A stretch of 64,000 nt of DNA from the NCBI GenBank assembly GCA_002270565.1, contig NQMI01000080.1, positions 62,001-126,000 on the forward strand, in the 5' to 3' direction. The notes under the pieces were generated by a model. It saw only the letters and a program-made list of their open reading frames with translations. It was not told where the DNA came from and made no database searches. Below, in pieces: positions 33,789-44,600 of this stretch; positions within the stretch are counted from its first letter, which is position 1, and each line of letters opens with the position of its first letter. A program made the translations under genes and the position numbers. This DNA comes from Stenocarpella maydis. Lineage: Eukaryota; Ascomycota; Sordariomycetes; Diaporthales; Diaporthaceae.

Positions 33789-36700
33789 TTATATGTCTAT
33801 CGTGTCAGTGAATCTCAGCACACCAGTGTACTTGAAAACGCCGTCGACTCCCGGTGGCAGCTTTTCGGGCGGAGGGTTGGAGAGTGGTCCAGCTTCGGAG
33901 GATTTGTCGACTACAAGGGCGAGCCCCTGGGCCTTGATGGCGTCCACAAGTGACGGGACCATTTTCTGCCAATATCATTAGCACATGCATATATCTCATG
34001 ATGGTGAGCGCCACCGGCGGATCCAATCTGCTTACCAAGAGTCTTGAGGCAACCACCAACCCCATGAAGTTGTTGCTCTGTGCCGTCCTGACCACCTCCT
34101 TGATCGAGCTCGATCTGCGGCCATGGTTCACGGCCGCGGCCATCATCTGCGGGGGAGCCATCGAGACGTCCTCGCGGCCGAGGTCGTTGCACATGAACAC
34201 GGGGAAGTTTGGCTGTTTCCAGTTGAGGGCGGTGCAAACGCTGGGGCTATACGAGCTGAACACCACAGACCGGACGGCCGTGCTGCCTCCACTCTGCTGG
34301 GACTGTGCGCGCTGCCCGCGTGCGTGGTCGAAGACAATTCCCAGCACCGAGTCAACGAAGCTATTCAGGCCACGGCTGTTTGGCTCCTGGGGCTGTGGGT
34401 GGGCGTGGTCCTCTGGTACTTGGTAGATGAAGTGCAGGTTGACGTTCACGCTGGAGGGTAGCATATCGAGGGCCTCAGTGAGGGTGAGCCCCGCTGATGC
34501 GAGGAGTCGGTGGACTTCGTGAAGCTCGGTTCTCTGATCGAGACCTCCCGCTGCGAGGGCCTTTCTCGAAGGCGAGGTTCGAGCCATCTGCTCAAACTGC
34601 GCATGCGTCACCCATGAAAGAGGAACGGCCATGCCTTCTGTGCCTATGTCCACTGTCCGTGTAGGCCACAGAACCGCAACACCGTCCTTTGTCTGCTGCA
34701 CATATAGTCTCACGAAATTACCAACAAGGCTCGACCCGGTAACGAAGCTGCTGATGTGACGATCGAACTGCCTGGTGGCTTTCCAGTATGTCTCGAAGTC
34801 AGTGATTTCCAGGGGCTTGCCCTGGAAAGGCTTGATGACCTGCGTGGTGAAGCTGATTTGACCGATCGCGCGAAGCCTAGGATCAAACAAGGGAAGACAG
34901 CAGCTGCCAAAACTGTTCAATGAGGCCCGGAATGTGTTAGGCAAAGCTACCGTCTTCGCAATAACTTTGGCTCCATATGTCGGAAACACATCAAAATCCA
35001 GCGTGAAAGCATCGAGGTTGTCGACTTGGAAAGAAACAAGGCGGGTATCTTCTGTGAAAGGAAGGATAATGTTCTTGGGAATGAAGTCCGAAGCTTTGGA
35101 AGAGATGGTCAAACGAGCCGCGGGATATTTGCCGTCATGGAAGAACACGAGAGGTTGTTCAGCATCTGCCCCAAAGCTGATCTGTACGACAGTCTTGGTG
35201 TCCAGGAAGTTGTGTCCATATCGACGTAGTGGGATAATGGGTGGCGGCAACTCGAGATCTGGGATTCCATCTGGATCAAGTGACATGCTGTCCAGCTCCC
35301 CAGTCTGTGTCATCGGGCCCAACGAGGGCGGCAACACTTGTGTCGTCCTGGGGCTCGGTTGTTGGCTTGGTGTGATTTGGACGGATATGAGCAGATCCAT
35401 GCACTCGAGATGGCCCTCCCATGCTGCATAATACAGCGCCGAAAGATCTTTCTCATCAAGAATGTTTGCGTCCACGCCTTCATCCAGAAGTGCTCGTAAG
35501 CAAGGAACGTTTCCCTCGCTAGCAGCATGCACGAGTGGCGTCCAACTATAGAGTTTGTCAATCTGGTCGAGGTCGGCTCCGAAATGCTTTAATAAGCCCA
35601 GAAGCTCGGGGTTCCTAGCGGTTCTGGCCACGAGATGCTGAGGGTAGAGACCCTCGGCATCGGGTAGAATCTGGGCGCCTTTGGTGAGGAGTAGCTCCAC
35701 GGTAGCATATGAGCCGTGTTTGCAGGCCAAATTTAGAGGCGCATGGTCGGTGTCTGAAATCGAATTCAGCCGAGCTCCTTTCTCCACAAGCATCTGTACG
35801 CAGTCCAAGTTGTTGTGTATGATGGCATGCACCAAGGGCCGGAAATTATCGTGATCGATGAGATTGATGGTGTCGGCGTCAACTGAACTACTGTCAGCAA
35901 AACGATGATGAGACGAGTAAAGAGGCATTCTTACCAGCCAACAGCGCATCGATCATGTCCAGTCGGCCATGCATACTGGCGTAATGCAACGGCACTCTGC
36001 CGTAAACATCCGTGCGGTTAACAGCAACGCCCTTTTCCAACGCGAGGTTCAACACGAAGTAATTGCCATAGATGGTCGCTTGATGCAAGCAATTCCGCTC
36101 GTTGATGTCGTCTTCGGATTGGATATCCACCAAACCTGTGTCAAGCAGGAGCTGGAGGGATTCCTGTGGAGCCTCATTGATGGACGCGAGAAATGTCCTG
36201 GTTATCCTCTCCATCAAAGACAAATCCATGGTTGAGTTGGGCTCTACTACTTCCCTCATGCGCCCTAGGAGGTCTCTCAGGGAGTCGAGGTTCCCCGAGA
36301 GAACCGTCTCGAGGAGGATGGTGTCTGCATCGCCCTCCTCGGTGCCCAGGAGGTGATGGCTGCTAACGATGTGGTCGGGTCTTCCTTGCCCTTCAAAGCT
36401 AACATGATCCCCGTCTGCCCAAGCACCCAGCTCCTGCAGACTCGTTGTGACCTGGTCAGAAAGCTCACTGATGACCGTTGGGTTGAAGAAGGGCTGGACC
36501 TCCACAGCTCTGGAAAGATAGAGCTCCTTCGTCTTGGACTTTGAGGTCTTGTCCCATTTCTTCAAGATCTTGGAGAATGCCGTCCCATTTATGTCGACGA
36601 ATTGCTGCAACTTGTTGAGGTCATTTGCGAATTGCTGGAAGCCCTCTTGGAGGGTCGTGAATTTGGCTGACCGTCTTGATGTCCCATGGCGTGACTGGAT

Positions 36701-37390
36701 TACCTTCTTCTTGTCCAAGAGGGTCTTGAGTCGGATTTTGAGCTGAATATCAGACAGACGTCAGACGGTGTGTCAGCAATTAGAGTGCGGCTCATTCAGT
36801 ACTATACCTCTGCCTCCTTCTGGAGATAAAATGCATTGACCTTCTCGAGCTCCCTTTCCTGGTCCAAATTTAGTATCGGCGCGGTCAGACTCATTTCACA
36901 GTTCCACGACGCCCTCGTACCAGCTGAAAGAAGAAGGTTGCCTTGTTCGCCTGCAGAGCAGCCTGTGAATCTATTGTAGAGACGGGCTGAACGTGGGCAT
37001 TCTGAGCCTGGAGTGTCGGGGTTGCGGACAGCTTTTTGATGAGCTATACGAAAATACAGTTAGCAACAGGTCTCTCGCGCGCCTTCCCTGCTCGCGCAAC
37101 AGGATGGCTCGTGGAGAAATGGCTTCTCTAGTCCCAATCTACTCCTGTTTTGCGGTGGTACCCCTTCTATTCCAGAGTGGAGGCGGCGGTCGGAGGGAGG
37201 CCCGGAGGCCAGACTCACCTTTTTTAGTGCTTTGTAGTTGACAAAATTGGCAGCATACTCAGGAACCTCAAGCTGGCGCTTCTGGATCTGCTTGCCAAAC
37301 TTCCTGCTGGAGGATCAGCGAAAGCTGGGAAGAGCGCACTGCAGCAGCACAAGCCACAAGCTGAGCAGAGAGCACGGATTTGGCTTACAT
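33789..37390 (-). CDS. PHO81: PHO81 / NUC-2: SPX-ankyrin-GDPD phosphate-signalling regulator
   Basis: CDK inhibitor of the phosphate (PHO) pathway; its SPX domain senses inositol pyrophosphates and it restrains the PHO85/PHO80-type kinase. Seven exons: 37390-37389, 37303-37219, 37043-36921, 36858-36808, 36742-35935, 35882-34036 and 33965-33789; 1030 aa. Exon 1 contributes only AT of the start codon; the G comes from exon 2, giving the canonical SPX start MKFGKQIQKRQLEVPEYA. Unspliced, the ATG would be followed at once by TAA. Domains in order: SPX (about 1-200); ankyrin repeats (about 270-560, for example LHQATIYGNYF, PLHYASMHGRLDMIDALL); a C-terminal GDPD-like domain (from about 650 to near 990). 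Asp/Glu-poor motifs suggest the GDPD is regulatory, not catalytic. All introns are GT..AG and phases agree. Confidence 0.93.
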
Positions 37391-39130
37391 AGTGTGAGCT
37401 TAGAGCCGCCGACCTGGGGAGACCACAAGCCGCGACGCAAAGACTCAGTCAAGGAATATACAGTGGCGGTTGCTCTGTCGACTCGGGCAGCCTCAGACAA
37501 CGATGGGTCGGGGAAGATCAAGGACGTATCAAAGCAGTACCAGAAGGGCCCAATACGAAGGGCGGAGTATGGCTTCAACTGCTGGCCGAAGTCTCCTCTA
37601 GGGGGGAGTAGTAACGTAGTTTTCTGTGGAACCTGGCAAGGAGGATATCAGAACCAGTTCCTCGAGTTCCCGAGTTGTAGCCAGACCAGACCCGCAGGCT
37701 GATCCATCATATTGCCTATAGCGCGGCAGCACCCGCCCGTCAAATGCCTGAAAATGAGAGATGGTGGAGCGGCTTCAAAGGTCGGGGCGAAGGTCTGCAG
37801 CGGGAAAGCCCTGCGGAAAGACCACGCCATGTGTGACCACGGCACTCGTTTGTTGGTTGACTGCACCACTGGGTGACAGAGAGAGAGGGTGAGTCCGTAG
37901 ATAGAAAGCAGATTTGGTCGCAAGTGAATAGACAAAATGACCGTCACAATTTTGGATCTGTCTCACAGGAGGCAACAACGTATCGCAAGGTTGTTCGGAA
38001 GAGGGTTCTAAGACGGACTAGCCCGTAGAAACCTCCAAGACTAGCTAGCTGGCTGACACCTACGCAAGACAAGAAAACAGAAACAGAAATGAACTTACTC
38101 AGCCGGACAGTAACAAGGCGAGAAAATGGCTGGTGTGATGGGGCCAGGCGGATATGACTGGGCTGGCTTTGTTGCGGAATTGCCCCTTCGGGTGAAGCTG
38201 GGGCCTGCACGAGGGGGAGAAGAGTGGCGGATTGGAACCCTCGCTGGGCGTATTCCAAGCCTCAGCTGCTGCCGAGATGGTGTTGACAAGCTCGAAAGCC
38301 AGGTGACTGAGAGGTGGGCAGTTGTATGAGGGCAGGTAGGTCGAGGGCAGCTTGCTTTAGACGAGTGCCCTGCTCGTGCCCTGCAGTGCAGACGTCCCGG
38401 AGTAGAACGGGAAGGTCCGGGGGGGTGCCAGCGCCACGCAGAGAAGTCGTAGTTGATTTGACAGCCCCTTTGTTTCCGAGATATGCCTGCTATGCCTCTA
38501 GTGAGAAGTCCCGGATTGGTCAGTCCTTGTCGAGTTTGACATGCAGCCAGCCCATGTGTGCTGACTTGAATATCAAGACTGAAAGATGACCATGTATGTA
38601 TGTATGTATGTATGTACGTATGTATGTACGTATGTATGTACCGTGGAGGGGTCCAGCCGGTCGATCACAGAGCCGTGATGAGGTCAATCCCACCGAGTTT
38701 GTTTTCTCATGCACGACTACCGGGAAGACGAGGCGTACAGGTGTATGTTCACACCACGACTTGCTCTTCCTTGGGACGTGGGGTATGTAACTGCTGCGTC
38801 TAGGTACCGAGAACCCGAGTCAGAAAAGAAGAGAGCACAGTCGCAATCCGGTGCGTTGTTGCCCAAGAGCGAGTGGGCGCGGGTCCCAAGATCCACGAGG
38901 GCACGAGGCACGAGGCACGTTGACAGGTGCTGCGATCCCGAACACGTCAATTCCCGCTGTCGTGCCGTCCTTGAGGCTCTTTTCCTTGGTCCCTGTCCAT
39001 CACAAGTCCACGTCGGCTCCGTCCAATCACGCTCGGTCCTCGAGGAACGTGCACCTAGCTGCACTGCTCTGAGGCTGGTAGTGTACTCTGACTTGCATTC
39101 AAGAGTATCAAAACCACGCTAAGTGCGCGC
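37391..39130. promoter_or_regulatory. PHO81 upstream region and edge of genic segment
   Basis: 1.7 kb of normal GC content with no supported gene. It should contain the PHO81 leader and promoter. A (GTAT)n microsatellite lies at 38593-38640. I looked for CACGTG/CACGTT PHO4-type sites but saw none clustered enough to annotate. Confidence 0.4.
38593..38640. repeat. (GTAT)n microsatellite
   Basis: About 12 units of GTAT with two GTAC variants. Confidence 0.9.
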
Positions 39131-40106
39131 ACATTATAACACTACATTTCTAATTCACCTTAAATCCAGCTAATTCCACACACCATACTTCCACAATACC
39201 TTCAAACTAAATAAGCCTTATATAAAAATACAAGAAAAGAAACTAAATTATTTTAATATATAGTTTATTTAATTTAAAGGAATTCTAAAGATAATATAAA
39301 ATACTAAAAAGTAACTATAACTAAAAAGTAACTAGCTAATTTTCTATATAAGAAATATTTATATATCTCTTACTAAAGCCCTTAAACTAAGCCTAAAATA
39401 AATATAAATTTTAGAACAGTTTAAAATTTATATAATTTAATTATATATAATAATTACTAAGATTCCTAGCCAATAAACCTGGTATATGGGTTTATATTTA
39501 AAAGATATTTAAGTTATAAATATATTAATATATAGTTAGATATAGCTAATTAAGAGCTAATAAGGGTATTAAATATGAATATTTAAATACTTAAATTAAC
39601 TACTAAAGAGCTATTCTATCTGGATGCTATCTACTAATAAAATATATATATATATATATAATCTATCTCTTTAGCTAGCTCTAGTAATGGATTACAAGAA
39701 CTGCTAGCAATATAAGCAGTCCACCCCTATAGTTACTAGAAATGCTGCCAGTTCTATCAATTCACCCTAATTAATATGTCCCTAACTCTAACCATATATA
39801 ATTGCTAACTCTATTATTAAGAGCCTATAGGGTTGCATTCTAATATTTAATTTTAATTCCTTAGTTATTAGAATAAGTTCCTTAGGTATTATTTATAATG
39901 AGCGGTAATGAAAGGTGCTACTATATTATATCTAATTAAAAGATTAGCTAATATTCAAACTCTTCATTTGAATATCCCTTTTAACTACCTTATATAGTGT
40001 GAATCATAATACTATACTTCCCCCCCTAAGGCTTCATTCTGAAGCCCTAGACGTAGGTAGCTAACCCCTAGATCTATACTAGCTATTAGGTGATAAGGCT
40101 AACCAG
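39131..40106. repeat. AT-rich decayed repeat DNA left of element 1
   Basis: Composition drops sharply to AT-rich at about 39,130. It holds a (TA)n run near 39640-39660. Around 39775 there is TCCCTAACTCTAACC, similar to the CCCTAACCCTAACCC core of the element 1 LTR, so this may be an older, more decayed copy of that LTR. Positions 39901-40020 resemble 48057-48180. Confidence 0.5.
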
Positions 40107-40111
40107 CCTAG

Positions 40112-40557
40112 TGTAATGATCAAAGGGGTTTCCAAGTACGTTAATCTTGAAAGATCAAGGGTTTATATTCGGAATACATTGTTAGGCGGTTGTTAAGCAA
40201 TATTATTAACTTAACAATAATCACTAGCTATAAGGCTATTCAACATTAGGATTAAATACTTAGATTAACGACTAAAGAGTCTATTCTACGAAAGCTACCT
40301 AATGTAGTAATAACCATATCCTTATATATTCTAACTCTTCATTCATTATCAATAGTATTAATAGTGATCCTATTGATTAAGTATTGCTTGATAGAATTAA
40401 CAATGATCTTATCGATTATGGTGGGTCCCTAACCCTAACCCTGATAAGGTAGCATTACTGATTGGATCAGGTAGGGCGCTCCTTTTAGGGGCCACTTCCC
40501 AACCTACAGGGTTATCTTCTATAGTAGTTAGCCGCCAATATATATTAGTTTATAATA
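40112..40557 (-). repeat. 3' LTR of element 1 (heavily mutated)
   Basis: 446 bp, starting TGTAATGATC. It aligns over its length with 47488-47958. Contains CCCTAACCCTAACCC at about 40429-40443. Where the two copies differ, this one nearly always has A for G or T for C. Confidence 0.9.
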
Positions 40558-40639
40558 CTATCTCTCTTCTTACTTCTTTTATCCTTAAAAGTATTCCGTA
40601 AGTTATTTTTGCTTATCCACATTCTTATTTACTCCTTTC

Positions 40640-41320
40640 TAATTCATTATATCAGGTAGGATTATTAAGTCTTGTCCTGTAAAGTCCTTTTCTATTGTTA
40701 AGCATAAGGCTGCCCTTCTTTTTGCTATTACCTTAAAGGGTAGCATTATTCCTATACCTTATTTTTATTACAAGGAGTATAACCTAGCTAAGGACTGCAA
40801 GGTTACGGATTCAGAATTTATTTACTATTGGACCTGTGTTTACCTTAATCTATCTAATCATAATATTTAAGATCTCACTCCTAATCAGTTAAATAAGGTT
40901 ACCTTAATATACCATTAACTGGAGGAAGAGCTGGAGGCTATAGAAAAGGAGGCTTAACGGCTAAACATAAGAATTTTGCACCTTTGCAAGCAGAAGCAGT
41001 TATAATATGAAAAAATAATGCATATAGTTCATTAGGGCATTAATAATATGGAGGAGTTAGAGCGGGTGGAGAAGGAGAAGGCTAAAGTAGAGCGGAGGCA
41101 GATTGCTGCGCAGTCTGCTAAGGTTGTCCGTTAAGATTCTACTAAGGAGGCTGGTAGGATAGTAGCATAGGAGGCGTGGTTGCATTCCAAGGGTAAAGTA
41201 GGAGTTTTTAACTAGAGTTCCCTAATGGGTAATAGTACTAATTGGTCTGAATTTATAGGTACTAGTAGTAAGGATGGTAAAGGAAATGCACCTATAGGTG
41301 GCTCGTCTTAGTGCCTGATT
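40640..41320 (+). pseudogene. Antisense coiled-coil ORF in element 1
   Basis: On the strand opposite pol, between chromodomain and 3' LTR, a frame from about 40,920 reads LEEELEAIEKEA, ILHLCKQKQL, YEKIMH, then NNMEELERVEKEKAKVERRQ, with stops (TAA, TAG) where Gln/Arg/Trp codons would be expected. It looks like the decayed C-terminal half of a coiled-coil protein of about 200-250 aa. From memory, similar orphan proteins are frequent in fungal genomes; function unknown. The first part of the ORF (40.64-40.9 kb) is less clear. Confidence 0.6.
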
Positions 41321-41789
41321 TTATTACTAGGAATAGAACTTATTTGATTATTACCTGACTGGTCCTAATTCCTAGCCGTTCTTAGTTTACTAGTTATACT
41401 ATATTATTCTGGTCTTATTTTTCTGTAACTAGTATTCGCTAGGGTATAGGGTGCAGATACTAATATTTGTTTAGATGGGTTTTTGGATATAATTAGTATT
41501 TGGGTTGTTAGTTAGATAGGGCAATTGGTATTGGTATATCTTTTAAGGGGTTGGCTGGTTGCTAGCTTTTAGGCTATCCCTCTTATAACTAGTCTCTTAT
41601 TAGTTATTTTCCTTATTTCAGCCGTGAAGTCTAGGGTTCATTATATGGTTTTATTATAATATTGGTTTATTATAGTTTATTATGTGTGGGGTCTTCAGGC
41701 CGCATTCCTAGCTTCTAGAACTATTCCGTGGTAGTCCGCATATAGTATCTTTTAAGTTTATTATAATAATAGGTTAAATTTTAGGCCGG

Positions 41790-41900
41790 TTCCCATATAT
41801 TCTCACTAAAGTTATAGCCTTTCCACTTAATAAGGTATTCCATTATTCTTTAGTACTACCTTAAGTTTCTAATATTTTCCACTTTATATTCTTTATTATA
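41790..41900 (-). pseudogene. Element 1 chromodomain remnant
   Basis: Reverse-strand reading gives EYKVENI, then MEYLIKWKGYNFSENIWEPA, the chromodomain core with its WKGY and WEP motifs. It lies C-terminal to the integrase, as in chromoviruses. Confidence 0.85.
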
Positions 41901-43399
41901 TTCATTAAGTGTTTTAATCTATATTTTAAGTTTTGCATTCTTAAGTGCTAGTTTTAAGAGTGAAATATAAAAGACTGAATGCTATTTTATTCCCTTAGGT
42001 AGTAAGAGTTTATAGTTAGTATTTAAAAGTTTTCTTAAAATTTTAAAGAGGCTGATTTTCTTATAGTTAAGCTTTTCACTAGGTTGCTTAGTTTTAATAT
42101 TTTAGCAAAGGAGATAGACCTTATCTCCCTCCTTAAGAATTAATCCCTTAATTCTCTTCTAATTTATATATTTTAATATTTATTTCTATATAAAAGAAAG
42201 TTCTACTTGGATATTTTTCTGAATTTATCTAATTTATATTGCTTTTTATTCCGCTAATTCCGCTAGGGTATTATTTAGTAGTAATTTGTAATATGCCTGA
42301 GGTTTATATCTGTAGAGTATAAAGAAAGATAACTGCTTAGTTGTGCTAATAGTTACGCTATTATAGGCAAACTATGCTAGTAGTAGCAGTTCAACCTAAT
42401 TATCCTATAGTTAGTTAATATAGTATTGGAAATATTATTTTATAATCTGGTTAATTCATTCTATTTATCCATTTATTTATAGATATACTGTTGTTAAGAG
42501 TTTGTACTTTACTCTAAGTTACTTTATTAATAACTTTCAAAAGTTTAATATAAAGAGCTTATCTCTATCTAAGATGATTTTATATAGCATTCTATAATTA
42601 CTTATAATAATTCGCAAGAATATATATGCAAGTTCTTCTGCAGTGCTAGCTTTCTTATATAGTATAAAGTATGCATACTTGCTTAGTCTACAAACTACTA
42701 CCAGAATACTATTATAACATACTCTAGTTAAGGGTTCTCATAAGAGAGGTAATTTAATGATGAAGTTCAGGCTAATAGAGGACTATATAGCTATAGGTAC
42801 TAGCAGAGGTTTTAATAATTCATATAGTTTATATCTAGAGGCCTTATTTTTATTACAGGAGTTGCATTTGCTAATGATATCTTAAACCTTTCTCTTAAGG
42901 TTGGGGATCTAGTAATTCCGCTAAATTCTTTTAATTATTATTATAATACTTTAGTAGCTATACGCTGGTACTTTATATATTTCCGTAATTAACTCATCTT
43001 ATTTCTTTAAATTAGTAGGGGTTTTTCTAGTTTGGAAGTTAACTCTAATTATAGCGTTAAGTTCGCGATTGAGAATAAGGCTCCTATCCTCTTAGGTTTT
43101 AAACACTATCCATTTCATAAGTGAATCCTTTTCCTAGTAATTAGGTCTTTAGCTAAGCGCATTTACTGTAACATTCTTAACTCTATCTATATAAATAACC
43201 TTAATATTAAATTATAATAAGAACTCTATATATCTAATTTATTACTTATTAAGAGTTTTGGTTATTATAAAGGTTATAAGATTCTTATAATTTATATAGA
43301 GTTTAATCCACTTTTTAGCTCCTATAAAGTAGTGCTATTATTCCTAGAATATATATACTATAGTTATAAATTCTTTATTTAGTATAGTATAATAAGTTT

Positions 43400-44600
43400 C
43401 TGGTTTATTAAATTTCTTGCTAAAGTTTATAATAATGTATATCCTTCCTTATTCGTCTTTTTAAGTAAGTTCTCTGCTTGCGGCATTATCTGAGGCATCT
43501 ATATGGATTTCGAATTCCTTCTCTAGGTTTGCTTCCTTAAGTATGGGGTCTCCTATAACCTTATCCTTAAGTATCTGGAAAGCCTATTATTTAGTATCTG
43601 TCTACCTAAAGGCATAATCTTTCTTAATAAGGTCTGTTAATGGTTTCGCGATATTGCTATACTATATAATGAATTATTAATAGAAGTTAGTATATCTAAG
43701 GAATGCTCTAATGTCCTTAATGTTTATAGGGGTTGGCTATTCCTTAATTACTTTGACTTTTCCTTCTTGTATTTTGATTTTTCCTGGTTTAATTATGTAC
43801 CTGAGGTAGTTAACTTTTTATGCGTACTAGCTATATTTTTCTGGTTCCACTAGGAGATTAGCATCCTAAAGTTTTTGGAGAACCTTTTTAATATATTCCT
43901 TATAATTATTAAGGTTTTCTAAGAAGATAAGAATATTATTTAAGTAGGTAATAATAAAGATATTAAGGTATTTACTTAAGACTTAGTTAATTATTTTCTG
44001 GAATAATATAGGTGCATTGGTTAATTTAAAAGGTATAACCATTATTTCATGATGTCTGTAGTGTGTTCTAAATGCTATCTTTTATTCTTTTCCTTCTTTT
44101 ATTTGGATAAGGTTGTATCTGTGCTTTAAGTTGAGTGCTGTAAATCATTTTGCTCCTCTAAGTTAGTCTTGTAGTTCCTTAATAAGCGGGAGAGGGTATT
44201 GGTTTTTAATTATAATATTGTTTAATTATTAGTAGTCTATATAAAGTTATAGCTTATTATTCTTCTTTAGTATAAAGAGGATTGGGTATCCGGCTAGTGA
44301 TTGTGATAGCCTAATGAATCTCTTTTAGAGGTTTTCATTAAGGTATTCCCTAAGTGCTTTAAGTTGTTCTTCATTAAGTCTGTAGATAGGCTTAAACTAG
44401 GGTATTATTCCGGGTTTTAATGGTATTTTATAGTCCTATTGCGTGTGTTATAGTAATATAGTATTAAGTTATTCCTGGAATACTTTCTTAAATTTATAAT
44501 AGTCTTCTAGTATTTATACTAGTCTATTGGTCTTATCTCCTTCTCTCTCTTCTTTTAGGTAAAGGAGGTATTATTGTATTTCTTATGTTGTATGCTAACT
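43400..44600 (-). pseudogene. Element 1 reverse transcriptase / RNase H remnant
   Basis: Reverse-strand reading at 44,095-43,985 gives the gypsy RT block KIAFRTHYRHHE.., MVIPFKLTNAP, LFQKIIN. Near 43,935 the catalytic YLDD box reads YLNN followed by ILIFLENL, with Asp changed to Asn twice. Stops interrupt the frame throughout. Limits are approximate. Confidence 0.8.

Noticed and set aside
38596..38803. Small plus-strand ORFs rich in Met-Tyr-Val-Cys
   Set aside because: They are translations of the GTAT microsatellite.
40429..40443. CCCTAACCCTAACCC as a chromosome end
   Set aside because: Only two to three units, present in both LTRs of an internal element with a target-site duplication, and sequence continues normally on both sides.
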